64,000 nt of DNA from Siphonodentalium dalli (Eukaryota; Mollusca; Scaphopoda; Gadilida; Siphonodentaliidae): positions 39,475,549 to 39,539,548 of the forward strand of contig CP136067.1 in the NCBI GenBank assembly GCA_032622095.1, read 5' to 3'. The notes under the pieces were generated by a model that did no database searches, had not been told where the DNA came from, and was given only the letters and a program-made list of their open reading frames with translations. Shown here piece after piece: positions 35,801-50,800 of this stretch (position 1 is the first letter of the stretch; every line of letters begins with the position of its first letter). The position numbers were made by a program, and so were the translations under genes.

Positions 35801-38800
35801 TTGAAGTCTATTATTTTTCACCACCGATAATTTAGGTGGCCCAGTAAACAGTCGACAAGAAGACGGTCTCGGAACAAATTGCGGATGAAGATGGATAACT
35901 CTAAAATCAAGTGGCTTTTTTTGTGTCAGATATATGAAAATCCGGCAATTTTCGTTGAACAAAATGTTGATAAATAACAGGTTTTGGGCAATTTTATACT
36001 ATAGTTGACTGTGGTTAGCAATATTTTGGGCAAATTATCGATTCTGATAACTGAAGCGGCATTTAAAAAAATGTTGTTGTATACATACACGCAAACAACT
36101 CAAGTGCTGTATTCTTACACTTGTCAAGTGTTACACTGATTTCGGCAGTACAGGTGCCATTTTCACACCTGAAGTGTACTCAAAAGAGCCTTACGTCAGG
36201 TGTAATGCGTTTTCGGTGGCACCTCGCAAAGTGCTGAATTTCCAACACTTCTACGGACTCATCGTTTCGGACAAGGATCATTTTGATTGGACGTCACTAG
36301 ATTCGACGTCACTAGTCTGAGACTCAATCACAGATAAAGTTTTTTCCACGCGGTCAACTGGTCGCCATTTTGATCAACTGAAGTGAAAGTGACTGTGACG
36401 ACCAGCTTCTATCAACAATTTTTCAACAAAAACAACATTATTTCACTTTGGATCACTTTGGTGAGTATTGAATGTTGAATGCAGTGAGTATTGGACGAAG
36501 AAGTGTTTTAAGAAAGAGGTAAAAGTCTGGTAATGACACTTGAACGTGCAGTTTAATGACACTTGGAAGTGTGGTAATAAGTGTATCAATGACACCTGGA
36601 AGTATGTCTACCAGTGTGGTAATAACACTTGGGAGTGTGATGATTTCTGCACTTTCAAGTGTCCACACTGGACTCTGAGGTGCTGTTTTATCAGTGTTTA
36701 AGTGTGCTTCAGACATTTCCAAATCGGGACCAAGGTAGTCATAAGGTGTTATTTCTACACTTGTAAGTGCATCTATACATATCCACATGTGCAGTAGTAT
36801 TACACTTCGGGTGCTGCAATGTAAAAATTGGTAAGTGCTATATGTTTAGCACCTGAATAAGTGTTGTCCGCGCACTTCGGGTGCTGTCCCTATTCGAGCA
36901 CTTGTTAAGTGTGATATACAGCACTCTAAAGGATAGGTTTAGCACTTCGGTTTTTTTGTGTGTATCTTGATGATATGGGGAGCGTCTGATCGGATTGAGT
37001 ACCTTTAACAAATACAAATACACTCACCCCATGCGACGAGGAGCGCTTTCCGTGTAAATCTTGATATGTGTGTATCGAAGACCTTAATGCAACGCAGATA
37101 CTGAAGGAATGCCTGGACGAGCATCCACATGAATGAGACCATTATAAGGTAGTGGAGCAGCAGCGCCACAGACAGGCATGCATCCGGGTACTCCGTACGA
37201 TCGATGCCTGCCAGAAACACGATCCAGCTTAACAGTAAAGATATGCTGAGGTGCAACAGAGATTTCTGTCTTTGGCCTTTCCGCAGTTTCCTGTGAATAT
37301 TAAACGAGAGTCTTTAAGAAGTCGGTTTAATAATGTTTATTCCCATCCGAAATATAGACTTGATACAGTAATGCCCTAAATAATCGACTCCTTAACCACA
37401 ACAGAATTATGGGTAATTTTTCAGGATTTAGTGGGAAATATGGCTTGATGCCATTCGTCTGAAAGCTCTCACTGAGAGCGTTCCGATGAATGGAAACAAG
37501 CCATATTTCTGACTAAATCCTGAAAAATGACCCATAATTCTGCTGTGGTTAAGGAGTCGATTATTTAGGGCATTACTGTACATCCACATAACGACACGCT
37601 TGTGTTAGTAGATTGTCGATAGGACATGAGGGCCAGCGCGGAATGATAAAACGTATCGATAGACACAGCCTCGAGTTCTATCCTTCCACGATGGCACAAG
37701 TGCCGTATATTGACAATCCCATTAACACGTTGTGTGTTTATTCCCCTTCCATTGAAAATACATTTTTAGTTTGAATTCTGTTGCATTCTTTGAGTCATAA
37801 CGGGGGCAATCTTTCTATGATTTCAGCTGTTTTCTATGGGCATCTTCTGTGACACAGACGTTTCAAATAGTGATGAATTACAGCATTTTAATCATATTTT
37901 ACAGCAACTAGTGTTACTAAAACCGTAAAACAAGACACTATGAAAAAAAAATTAGAGACTCGAAAATTAAGGGGCCCTTTAAATTTCACCAAAGTTTCTG
38001 AAAAGGGTCAAACAAATTCTGAATATATATCGACCTCCAAATAGGTTCATATTGAGCTTATGGGTCCAAGAAGATAGATATTTTGAAGTCGAAATTAAGT
38101 GATGTTTTCAAAAAATACTCAGAAATGGACAAATATTTTGCCAAACGATTTATCTGAGTTCGTGTGGTGATCACATGGATCATCTGACCGTTATAAGCAG
38201 AAGTTAGAACTTTTGAATTTGAAGTTAGAAGTTCTCTATCTTAACATGTAATATAATTTACAATTGAAATGGTGTTGTTGTTGTTGTTGTTGTTTGGAAA
38301 GATATCACGAAGATATATGGCATCTCTAATTTATAGCAGGCTACGTGTATATCGATATATAGTTACCTGAAAAGTATGAATGATGATATCAACAGAGTAA
38401 CAGCTGCAATTGAAAAACCTAGTCCTATGTAAGTTATCAGACGCAATGCCAGGATGTGATCATCTCCAATGGCCGCCAAATCACCTGTGTCCTATATGGC
38501 GAACAAAACAATCAATTAAAGTAAACAACACAAACTAACAATAGCGATGTTTAGATCAACCATCGTCAAACATGGATGTGTTTATAGAGGGACTCCATAA
38601 GGATGTCCAACTTAGAATTTCTAATTTCACCCTCTTAATTCGACGTTGAAAATTTCCAACCTGACACACTCGTATATTGCATTTAGTAAAATTTCAATAA
38701 CAGACTAACTTTCTATTTTAAAGTGACATGAAACACTCCGGTAGGGCGATCAAATAGAAGTGTAGAATAATCGTGCTCAAAGTAGTTATTTTTTTTACAA

Positions 38801-41800
38801 ATATTATATCCAAATGAACAACATACACCGCCATTCTTATATATTAATTAAACACAGTGTCTCTAGATGGCGATATCGTTTTCGTTCGTTTATTGCTGAT
38901 AGTTGCGTCCCGAATCGAGAAGTAAATATTTACAATTGTGGGTAGTTCAGACGATGTTTTATATGGAGTGGAACGGTCGTTTTACTTAAGATTTTCAGCG
39001 AAGTTAGTAGAATCCCACATTCCTCTAGTTGGCATAGCGCCTAACTACAAACTGATCTGCTTCACGCACCCGAACAAGTCCATTATATATCTTTAATTAA
39101 TTCGGTTCATATATCGCATTTGGTTTCCAATTTGTTTTCCAGTGCAACAAAGCGAAGCATGGTGTTAAATTAGATTGTGTATGTTGTAGCTGGGGGTCTG
39201 GAAGCTTGACTACATCTTTAAAGATGGTGCGTCTCTTCCGGGCCACAAATACAACAACAAGATTTTTAATACAACCCGATTGTAAAACTACAACTCAAAA
39301 AAATATTGGGTATATTATGTGTCTATAAGGTCGCAATACATCGATTAGTGTCTGATGTAGCTATGCGTCACCTGGCAGTGAAATCTCATATAGATAAAGA
39401 CATATTATGGACTTGTTCGGGTGCGTAAAACTGATCTGTTTGTAGTGAGGCGCTATGCCAAATAGAGAAATGTCTATACTAACATCGCTGAAAATCTTAA
39501 GCGAAACGACTGTACCACTCCATAGAAAACATCGTCTTAACTACGCTCAATTGTAAATATTTACTTCTCGATTCGGGACGCAACTATCAGCAATAAACGA
39601 CAGAAAACGATCTCGCCATCTAGAGTCACTGTGTTTAATTACTTTGAGCACGATTATTCTCCAGTTCTATTTGATCGCTCTACCGGAGTGTTTCATATCA
39701 CTTTAAAATTAAATATCCATAGCTTGAATGTGCTAACAAGATAGCGTTCTCTAACTTTATAACCCGTCATGTAAAAGTAATCTGCAAACGCTTTCGTGAG
39801 GTTTCTGCTATAAAAATACCACATACAGCTGTCAAGTGAATGTGTCTAGAAATTATAATAGAACTGATGTTAATTGATAGCATCTTTTTCGGATAGGTGC
39901 CCTCGATTCATATTTATTATTTTACACCACGGAATCTATATAAACCTTGCTAAGAAGAGATACACTATATTTAAACAAACAAGTATAATATAGGCTATCC
40001 ATAGAATAGCTTACTGGAAGGGTTGAAACTTGTTCATGTGTTGTGATATACATGTACATACGATGCATCGCTGTGGTGTATTTTGTGTCTACATGTATGA
40101 AATTTACAAACAACAATATCAAATATAATGTAACATCATGTTTTGCTCTGTTCTGTAGAACAAATGTTGAAAAATAATTATGACATACTATATAAACTAG
40201 ACCCGTACCCATGGAAGATCATTTTAATATTGGGCATTATTAAGACATAGATGTGCATGATCCTCTAGAACATCGAACCTATGTGAAATATTTGTATAAA
40301 AAAAATCGAAATTAAACAAAATAGCGTCCGACATATAGCACATATTATTCCAAGCATGCAAATGACCGACTCACTATTTCAAGGCTTTTCTGGTTCAATG
40401 TACGGTTGGAAAATTGCAAATGGAATCTCACGTGGGGCACTGCCTATTCTCTACGATCTATAATCGAGTTAAAGAGGCGCCCTATTCGTGAATTTTCAAA
40501 AAATCTTAATTCGAAACAATCAATTTGAAGGGAAAGATCATTAACTTTATAACCAATGTATGCATATTGGTATTATGCTCTATTATAACAACACGTGTTT
40601 ACCCTCACAATATGAGAGGTATGTTCGAATAACGAAAACAAGTTGTTTTAAAAAATAAAAACAACCATTTCTTCATGTAGATCAATAAACAGTTTGACAA
40701 GAAATTTGTTCAAAACACACTGCATTATCTATAATATGAACCCAACTAGACGTATGCGCTCAGTCTACCATCTGAAATCATGACTATCTGCGAGAAAATA
40801 ACTAAAACATTTTTCAATGCATATTTTAGTTTTTTGGCAGCAATTTTCTGGACTATTTTTATCGGGTAAAGGACCAAAACAACATATAACAACATACATA
40901 TTATACAACCACGCTTTCGATAATCTGGCAGATATAAATACTCATTACTGATTCATCATTACAGACATTATTTGTTGTATGTGATTTTTCTAAAACAAAA
41001 TAGTTCTGCAAATGGCTGCCGAATTGTCCCACTGCGTATTTTTGGGTACACAGGGTCGGGAACATACATAACTAAATTTGTAATTTCTAAACTGTCGCTT
41101 CACACGTTCGGATAGCTGCTATTTTGAACTCGTGCAATGGATAAGCTAGATATATATTAATTGCAAGAGTTAACTCTTTCAGTGCCAAGTCCGATTTTTG
41201 TATCAACCCATATTTGATACACTGAGAGGGTTAATGTAAGTTGGAGAGAATGGATTATGTGGATTTTACGAACATCTAGTAAATGGTTCAGGTGTGTTTG
41301 ATGTTCAAAACCGAGGTTCAATCGATACCTATTATCCTTGTAAATTTCAATTATAAATACGAAGTTCTAACTATTACTGATTTGTGAATGTACATTGTGA
41401 ATTTCCACATCTCGTCTGCAACTTTATCAGCAGACAAACGTTTTATATATGATTAAACAACTTTTAAATGCAGACTGTTTTGCGTTAGAGACTTGATTGG
41501 TGACGTATTGGTGATTGTTACACTCCATCGGTAATTACAGATTGAGATGACGTCAAATTTTCCATGGTAACACGTGCTACTAACTAATAGGGAGGGCCTT
41601 CTAATCAATTTAGGCATAGTGTTTTGTCGTACAAGTAAACCTACCATGAGTACGGCGAAGTATGTGAGGTGGTTGCACTGACAGTGGTAGTGTGTCTCGT
41701 CCTCTCTATGTAGGAAGCATCCCGCTGTGGACCACGCTCCTTCGCCACTTGAAACATTGGTGTCCCAGTATACACACATTGAGGTCCGCCCTGACGTTTC

Positions 41801-44800
41801 CTGAATGGGAACACGATTTCGTCATCATTTACACTGTTAGAAAATACCGTCTGTTTGACGGAATCGGACCTTAGTAATCAATTGCAAGGTGAATCATCAT
41901 AACAGTTCCATGCATCCTGAAAATGGTTTTTAAGTGCTACGTGCATGATTCCAAGTCCATACCGGTCAAAAATTAAAGCATTATCGGAGGTCTAATTATT
42001 TATTCGCAATTACTTACATCTCTACCCAATTGCGCTTAAAGGGCTACTCAATTGTTGTTGGTTTCTATAGTCTCTGGGTCCTAGAATAAGGTAACCAGAT
42101 TACAAGACTTGTACTCCAATCCCCAGTCTCTGCATATTAATATACTATTAAAATATGTCTAAACCAATCTATAATTTAATAATGAGGAGAATGAAATATA
42201 ACCATTTGCCTGTTTAGCTTTGTTTTCACACTAGGGACCTATACAGAACTTCAACTACTAGAAGGGTATATAACATCGCAGCACCACAGCGACGGCGGGC
42301 TCCATCTGCGATTTCCCCCACCTGCGACATAAAATCGCAGCGTCTGCAGTGGCACTAATACAGCCCATGTATAAGTGATCGGGTGATCCAAATATGCCTG
42401 TCTCTTACCGAGCTTTTGACTTTTTACCTCCATTTTGAATAACCGATTGACCTCATTTGCAGAGAATATTGATTTAATAAGTAAGTCACAAACTGGATTT
42501 CGAAAAAGCCACTCCACCGTAACTGTTGATAATATACTTATATCAAATGAAACCCATATAGTATCATTTAAAAATCCATTTGATATTTTCTTATCTCCCA
42601 CTAGTGAGTAATAGCTGAATGACAGCGGTAATCAAGAATAAGCGCGCACTTCCCACCTATTTGACAGTGCGCCAATAAAATTACTTTACATTGATTAGGC
42701 AGATTAATACTATGATGAAAAGCCGCGCATGACACCAAAACCAGACCATACAAAATGATTGATTTGTTCACCAAAGTAAAACTCTTGTCCTACTTCGTTG
42801 CACTAACGAAAATAGACACAAAAGCAAAGAGGGAAATTAGGGAGTATATTTTTCGTTGAAATCATGAGCGCGCAATACTGTCGTATACGGTTGTGAAGCA
42901 TCTCAGCCAACGATGTAGATTGCTTTTTAAAGCTATTTAGTTTTGTTAAAAAGGCATAAAGCTTTCTTTTTTTGTTCATGTGATATACAAGATCTTCAAC
43001 TCGTTATATTGGGATATAAGATTTTATTAAACTCGTTTGATAAATTTGATTCATAACTCGTCTACGAATCAAATTTATGAAACTCGTTTCATATAATTTT
43101 ATATCCCAACATAACTCGTTTGAGATCCTCTATATACTACTTTCATTGCATAGGACCAGTCAACTACATTACATGCTGTCAAATATAAAGGAATACTAAA
43201 ATATTCATGACTCTCTTGTATAGGTGTTACTTTCCACCTGCTAAAATGATTTTTAACTTGTCATTGTATTCTACCAATTCTAATAGAGTTGTCCCTCTTG
43301 TACAGGACTTGACAGCTGCAGTACATGCTGTCACATACAAAAGGAATACTAAAATATTCATGACTCCCTGTATATGTGTTACTTTCCACCTGCTGAAAAG
43401 ATTATAACTTGTCATTATAGTCTACCAATAGAGTTATTTCTCCTGTATAGGATCAGACAGCTGCATCACATGCTGTCAATACAAATGAATAGTAGATACT
43501 AAAATATTAATAACTTCATTCTTCATACATATGAAATCCTCTCTTATGGTGACAGAACTATTGTACAATGTATATTATAAGTTTGTCTGGTCGATTGAAA
43601 TTTCTATATCAACCATTTAGGGTGGATACACACATGCATGTAATGTCTGTATGTAAAATACATGCATTTTTCATGGCCACACCAATAATTGACAAAATTA
43701 ATCACCTGCGACCGAGAGGTCAATTTCACCAGTGAGTAGTTATAAGCCATTATCAAACAAACTGCCATCAAGAAATTTCAGGCCAGTCATAAACATGTCT
43801 TCTTTCATGGATGCCGAAATGAGTAATTCTTGTCTGATATATGTTGCTGTTTTTCACGAGTTATAATTCATTTTGAAAAGTGGATTAGAGCCGGTCGATT
43901 TTATACTTGATTTGTTTCTGTCATTTCTTGGAAACAGGGTCATCCAAAACAAAAATAAAATATGCAGAATTCTTTTATAGGATGATACCGGCTTGTTGAG
44001 AAGTTCTCTGATAATTTAAGAGCGAGCTCATGTGATAACATTAATTCAATTGGGATTGCAAATATTCATTATAGCGCCAAAACATAATGCAGGTACAGCG
44101 TTGAAATTAAAAAGAGTGACACCCCCCCCCCCCCATTGATATCTATGTTTCTCAAGCCAAATGTTGAGCAAGCTCCTAAGTGTCACAAGCTTGAATTATA
44201 ACATTTTCTACCATAATCCATGATTGGGGGAGGGGCTGGTTCTCGAAAGCTTCCAATAACTAAGGGAGTTAATTGAATGTATCAGCCGGGATATCTGGGC
44301 AAGAATTACAATATAATGTTTTACTTAAATATTCCATAGTTGTAAATTTTGCGTATACATGTGTACCTGTATAACACAAGAGAGGAAAGGTGACGTAGTT
44401 GGGAACTCGTAGCTAGGCAACCCTTTCGCCGAATGAAGACAAACAGCAACACCATGCATTCAAATTTAAAGCTGTATAATATGTTCATAATTATATGAAT
44501 AGCATAAATTGCTGCATATTAGATTAATCACTCGTAGAAAACAGACACGACAGACATGACTACGACATCTATAAAGCAGGGTGTCAGGACTCAGGATGCT
44601 GCATGCACACCCCCGTCGAGGAAATATGCAATGGTAGCTTCTGGGATAATATAGCTCCCCGTGCATATGGGGGTCATAGCCCCCTGCGTTGGGGAAGAGG
44701 CCATCACTGGTATTAACATCAATAGAAGACTGAGAATGATTTAAACAGAACGTCGACCATTTGAGTTATCGCGCGAATAATTATTTTAAGCGGCCTGACG

Positions 44801-47800
44801 ACTTCGTCCCAGTCAACGGCTCTTCAGCGGTTCAGAGTTTAACTCACTGTGGGCAAACACAGTCGCAATGATTGGGTTGTCAGCGGACACACATTACAGG
44901 GTGTGTATGATCCATGTAAAACGCCAAATACACGATATTTAAAGAGATTACATGCATGTGTGTATCCACCCTTAAGGACTGAATTCATTTCTTTAGCTCA
45001 ATCAAAAATCAAATAAATAAAAAAAACAATTGCAACCGTTTTTTAACATTTAGTTATAATTTTGTTATGGAAAAATACATAAAAGTTACTTCCTGGCAGC
45101 GTATTTCATTAACTTAAGATCTGGTTCTTTTTTTTTATATAAATTAGTTTGGTTCTCTTCTTTTCAATATCAGGGAGATCCGCTCTTTCTTTCAAAAGTT
45201 TTTTCATAATTATGAGAGGCAGGGAGGTAGATCAGATGACACCCATATCTCGGGCCTGCATCGAGTCCCTTTGCCTTTGTCCATAATGAGTCACGAACTT
45301 TCAACGAAAGGAACGTTATTATGATGTTTGACAATTGTCCATTCCTGATGGGAGACGATGACATGCTGCAAACTTAATTCCTCGTCTGTGAAACATAAAT
45401 CGTTTTTGAAAAACGTACGCATCTTATCCTCTGTTTCTGTAACTTTTTCTTCCTGAGACCATCTTCCCCAGGAATGGTCAGATGCCATGTTCTGCCCCAA
45501 ATGTTCAGTTGGATTGGGACTGATATAGCTCTGATTATTTCTCACCAACAGACCTGATGTCGTTTTCCATCATTTCCTGATCCATTCTCAACTCATCACT
45601 AGCTTCTTCGATGTTATTGAGTCTTTAGGGTCTCCGGGATTGTAATTTCTTCTATATCTTTTACTGATCCGTTTTAGCAATTTTGCAGTTGACATTTGTG
45701 CAGTATGCGGTGCAATATTGCCAGCGTATGAACGTACCCTTATGGTGACATAACTGCTGTACAATGTATGTTATAAGTTTGTCTGGTCGACTGACATTTC
45801 TATATCAACTATTTAAGGACTGAATTTGTTTCTTTAGCTCAATCAAAAATCAAATAAATAAAACAAACAATTGCAGCCATTTTCAACATTTAACTATATT
45901 CTATTTTATGGAGAAGTTCATAGAAGTCACTTCCAGCAGTGTATTTCACTAAATTCAGATCAGGTTTGGCTTTAAATAAATCAGTTTGGTTCTGTTCTTT
46001 TCAACATCAGGGAGATCCGCTCTTTCTTTCAGAAGTTGTTTTCATAATTATGAGAGGCAGGGAGGTAGATCAGATGACACCCATATCTCGGGCCTGCATC
46101 GAGTCCCTTTGCCTCTGCCAATATTGAGTCACGAACTTTCAACGAAAGGAGTGTTAGTATGATGTCTGGACAATTGTCACTCCCTGCTGGGAGACGGTGA
46201 CATGGTGCAAAGGACATCTGTGTGAAGCAAAAGTCGTTTTTGAAAACGCACTCATCTTATCCTCTGTTTCTGTCGCTTTTTCTTCCTGTGACCATCTTCC
46301 CCAGGAATGATCAGATGCCATGTTCTGCCCCAAACATTCAGTTGGATTGGGACTGATATAGTTCTGGTTATTTCTCACCAACAGACCTGATGTCGTTTTC
46401 CATTATTTCCTGATCCATTCTCAACTCATCACTAGCTTCTTCGATGTTATTGAGTCTTTCGTCGGTAGAGATTGATTTCTCTGCTGGATGTATTTCAAGT
46501 TCTCGAATCGTCTGTAGGATCTCCGGGGTTGTAGTTTCTTCTATATCTTTTACTGTATCTGTTTCATTCTTTGACTTTTTTCAACTGTTTTTTCTTTTCT
46601 TTTCTAGCTCCTCCAATTTACTTTGTACTGCACCGAATCGCCATGCGATGGACCTGTGCATCTTGACAATACATTTGCCGATGTCTGTAAAACTGATAGT
46701 CATATTCATGTTCTAAATTCTCATTCTTTTCCAGCTTTTGACCTCGTAGTTTCTGACATTTTTTTGTCCACCTCGCCTAACTCGCGGTAACTATTGTTTT
46801 AGAAGTTGTATCGCCCTACAAAGTCTCTTTCTTGCGAGTAACACTATGTATGATCGATACTAATATGTTCGAATAAAATATTCCGATGCACTTTCTTTGC
46901 AACAATATTTTATATTTGCCAGTTTTCTAATTTTCTCATCGGAGTTCAATTCCACGTGAGCTGCGTCAGCGTTCCCATATCGGGAATCCCGAATATTAAA
47001 TTATGCTTTAAAAATTGTAACTAACAGTCATACTTTTTCGGGAGAAAGGTGGGTTTATTTCTAGACGAAACAATGTCCCTTTCTTATTTCCCCTCTTCTT
47101 GATGATTTACAGTGTTTTTGAATAACTGTGCAACAGCAAATTTGAATTTATCCTAGACAAGATCTATTTTCAGCGCATGAATCCCATGCTTTCATCGTTC
47201 GCTGATTGTGCTGAAGATTGAAAAATTTCCTATTTTTAGATACAGAGGGCAAGAAATACAAATTGTAAAATAAATTGAGAAAACTCGGGATTAAATTTTA
47301 CTACAATAGCAAATTTTATCATTTTATACGGAGTACCAAAAATACTGCCACGAAGGCAATGTATGGTTTATTGAACAGTATTCGCAAAAGTGATAAAATC
47401 CACGGGTTTTCGCACGGTTGACACGGGCAAATATCAGTTGTATAATAACGTAAGAAATTACATAGTAGGTAGTAAATAGTGATGTATGCGCATATTATGA
47501 GTAGTTGTCGTTCACATCTTGGCTTACTACAATTGCCAAATAAACGTTCCAGAGTGTTATATGTAGCTTGAAAGAGGTCGAAGATGATACCCATTTCCTC
47601 TTGCGTTGCCCTTATTATCACGATCTCAGACTATCCCTCTTAAATTTTCTACCTGAAAGAATTTCTTAATTGGTATCCAAAGGAAAGTATGATGAAGCAC
47701 TAATCGAAATAATATCTTACCCACGATACAATATCTAAATACCTCTCCATCGCTTTCAACAAAAAAACGAACTTTTTATATAGATAATAAAACACGTATA

Positions 47801-50800
47801 TACAACGAATCAGAATGAATGTTTTAATTTTAATTTTATTTTGCAATTTGATTTAGCAGGAATCGATACGTAAAATAGTCCTTATACGTATGAATAAATA
47901 TTATATTAAGTGTGACATATAGGCCTTATAGGCCGGGTGTTTATTGTACTGTTCTCGTGATTTTTTATTATGCATACTAACACTCAATTAAATTCCGACT
48001 TACCTTAAGCTTTCTGAAAGTCATTGTGACATTATCTCCACCCAAATCGTGAACAAGAGAGTCGTTAACCGATATGGAAGCGGACATGATGTCACTAGAT
48101 AGTTTGTATATTCTCGCTGGACCGTCAACAGACGACTCATTCATAATAATATTCTGAAAGATGCTGGATTTGTTGTAGCTCGCCATAACCATCATTAGCC
48201 GCACAGATCTTTTACGTTCACCTGTTCATATAAATGAATAGTGTACAGTGTGGTAAAATGAGCGTGACCAATGTGTAAATATAGCCTGGTGCAGTGGCTT
48301 GTAACATTCGCGACGAAGGCGGAAACTATTGAAGCTGCACACAAAGACATATATGTTGAATAAGAATTTATACCATAATTGTGTATGAAAATGACATAAA
48401 TGTTGTTCTATTCACCCACCAACCATGATGACATCATTATAGTTAGCAACGTTCTGCTATCGTTACTTTCATTCCTCTGCTCCAGCATACATATCGGACC
48501 TTCTTACATTGTATGTACCAGGCCGTGATAACCTCCGTTCCAAGGAAAAACAGCTTCTGGCTTTTCCGGTGGGTAAATATAAGAAACTTATATTCACACA
48601 CGCCGGACCAAGTGTTTGGAACTCCATCCCTCTCGACATTCGTCGTTCGCATTCTCTTGACATCTTCAAGCAACGACTTAAGACGCACCTCTTCAAGATT
48701 TACCCGCACACAACTAGCCGTAGATAGCAACATTGCATCATTCTCCGTATCCATTGATTGTATATATTCTAATGTCTGTACATGTATATAACCTGCATAT
48801 AGAGTCCCAAGCGATTCGAGCTACACAAGAGATGAAGCGCTATAAAAATGCTATATATTATTATTACCGGCCGAGGTATTAAACCAAATGTTAAACACGT
48901 AAATGAGGCGTACTATATTTTACTCCTAGATATACAACCTATTCTTGCGAACCATGTCACGCAGACGCTAAAATAAACTTGTAGTTAGGTGACAGTTCAA
49001 CACTGTCTATGAGAAAATGTCGTATTCATACAATCACATAATTTTTTTTAAATTTTTAAGGAGGGTACGTAACAAATTTATGTATCAGATTGTAATTTTA
49101 CATCAATTATATAGGTTATATAGAGATTCCAGCTTTAGGAAAAGTTCACCAATCAGATGCAGCCAGGCTTGCTTGTTCTGGTGTATATTTGTTTGTGTTT
49201 ATGATAAATAGGGACAGGATTGAACAAACTATTAACTATTGATGTTTTCCACACTTTATACTACTGTCATTGTGCTGGTATTCAGATCAAAATGCATTCC
49301 GGCTTCGTTATCGTTTTTCGTCCAGTAATAGGTTAAGTTTTCCCAACGTATAATGAACTCTAGTACTATATCGAATGGCAACATGTCCATAAATTATTTT
49401 CACAATTTGTTTTGATAAAAAGTTACTTCTGCGGTGCTGGAATAATGCTGAGACTCTGCTTTTGGCTTCTATGTGAAACGGACACGATATTTATCTGTGA
49501 AAACCGGCCGATCGCTATAATGATTGATATTTTCCTCGAAAGAAATTGTGACAGTTGGGTTGTATTCGCGCAGATGTGTCTATTGACATATAGGCACGTC
49601 CTGAATTCCACTATTATAGTGGCATATGACCATTACCGTTTAATGAATTTGATAAAAGAGGGATAATCCAAAATCATATTTCACACAAATTATTCAAAAT
49701 AAGTGTCACACTAATTCGGTAACATACATACATGTATATTTTGTCCAGGATAATGATTAATCATGACGGTACACGATAAGCAAGCAACTCAAGTTTAAAT
49801 GTTGTTACGAAGGAGCGACTAAGTCATCGTGTTATTGTCATTTAGAAAAGCATCATTAGTAATATTATGGAATAAGAAACCTGGCGCAAAAGATTGCACA
49901 ACGAATTTTGTCGGAATACTGTTCATTGGCTCCGATATTGTTTGAGAGTGAAATTTGGCTGTGCAATGGTATGCGCCGTATTCTATTTCCGATCCAACTA
50001 AAGGAAACATGAATATGTTATGGTCATATACCACTATAATAATGGAATTCAGGATGTGCCTGACCTGGTTGAACTTGACTGTTTTCGAATGTTTCAAATC
50101 ACAAAAACTTACACAAGCTGATAAATGCACCAGAGTAATTCATAAGAGCCTTGACGTCAACCACTGGTGTATACGGGGAAATACCAACAACTTCATAGAA
50201 CGATCACGGATAATTCCACTCAGTCACTCATGGCATTCATGGGTCAGTCACAATTCTGTTGACTATAAGTTATAACTTACAAGTATAACTATTGAACGGA
50301 CCGATGCATCATTTGTCATCAAAACATGTGTGGCTATGGCGAAGTATTGGAAACTTGTCACCAGCCAAGTCATCGCTTAGTTATTACGGATCTGCTATTT
50401 GGTATTGTCGTTTAAGTTTCTATCGTCGAATTATATGTGAAAATCAGTGATATACACATGGACTATGTACCTACTAGTATTAGTAACAAGAACATTATAG
50501 AATGAACTGACGGATAATCACGGATCCAATTCCACCAAATCAGTCACCAGATGTCATTACAATGCTTCGCCAAATTTCACTACAACTATTACACAGACTG
50601 ATGAATCGTCTTATCAAATTTTCGTCGAAACTTGAGTGAATATGCTAACCTTGTCGCCAAGTCATTGCACATTTATTACGGAATCTGATATTGTCTTGAA
50701 TCATAGAACCCAACTATATGTGACTGTCACTGGTACTAAGAACTGTGATATTGTTTTTCTGCAAGAAAATGTCCATTTTACGGCATTACACGAAGTACTT

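Noticed and set aside
36300-36345. Pair of gacgtcact words as a CRE regulatory module
   Set aside because: Two occurrences inside a transposon are too little to support a regulatory call.
42251-42601. 116-codon minus-strand frame inside GPCR intron 3
   Set aside because: It does not fit the receptor sequence or splice phases and shows no known domain.
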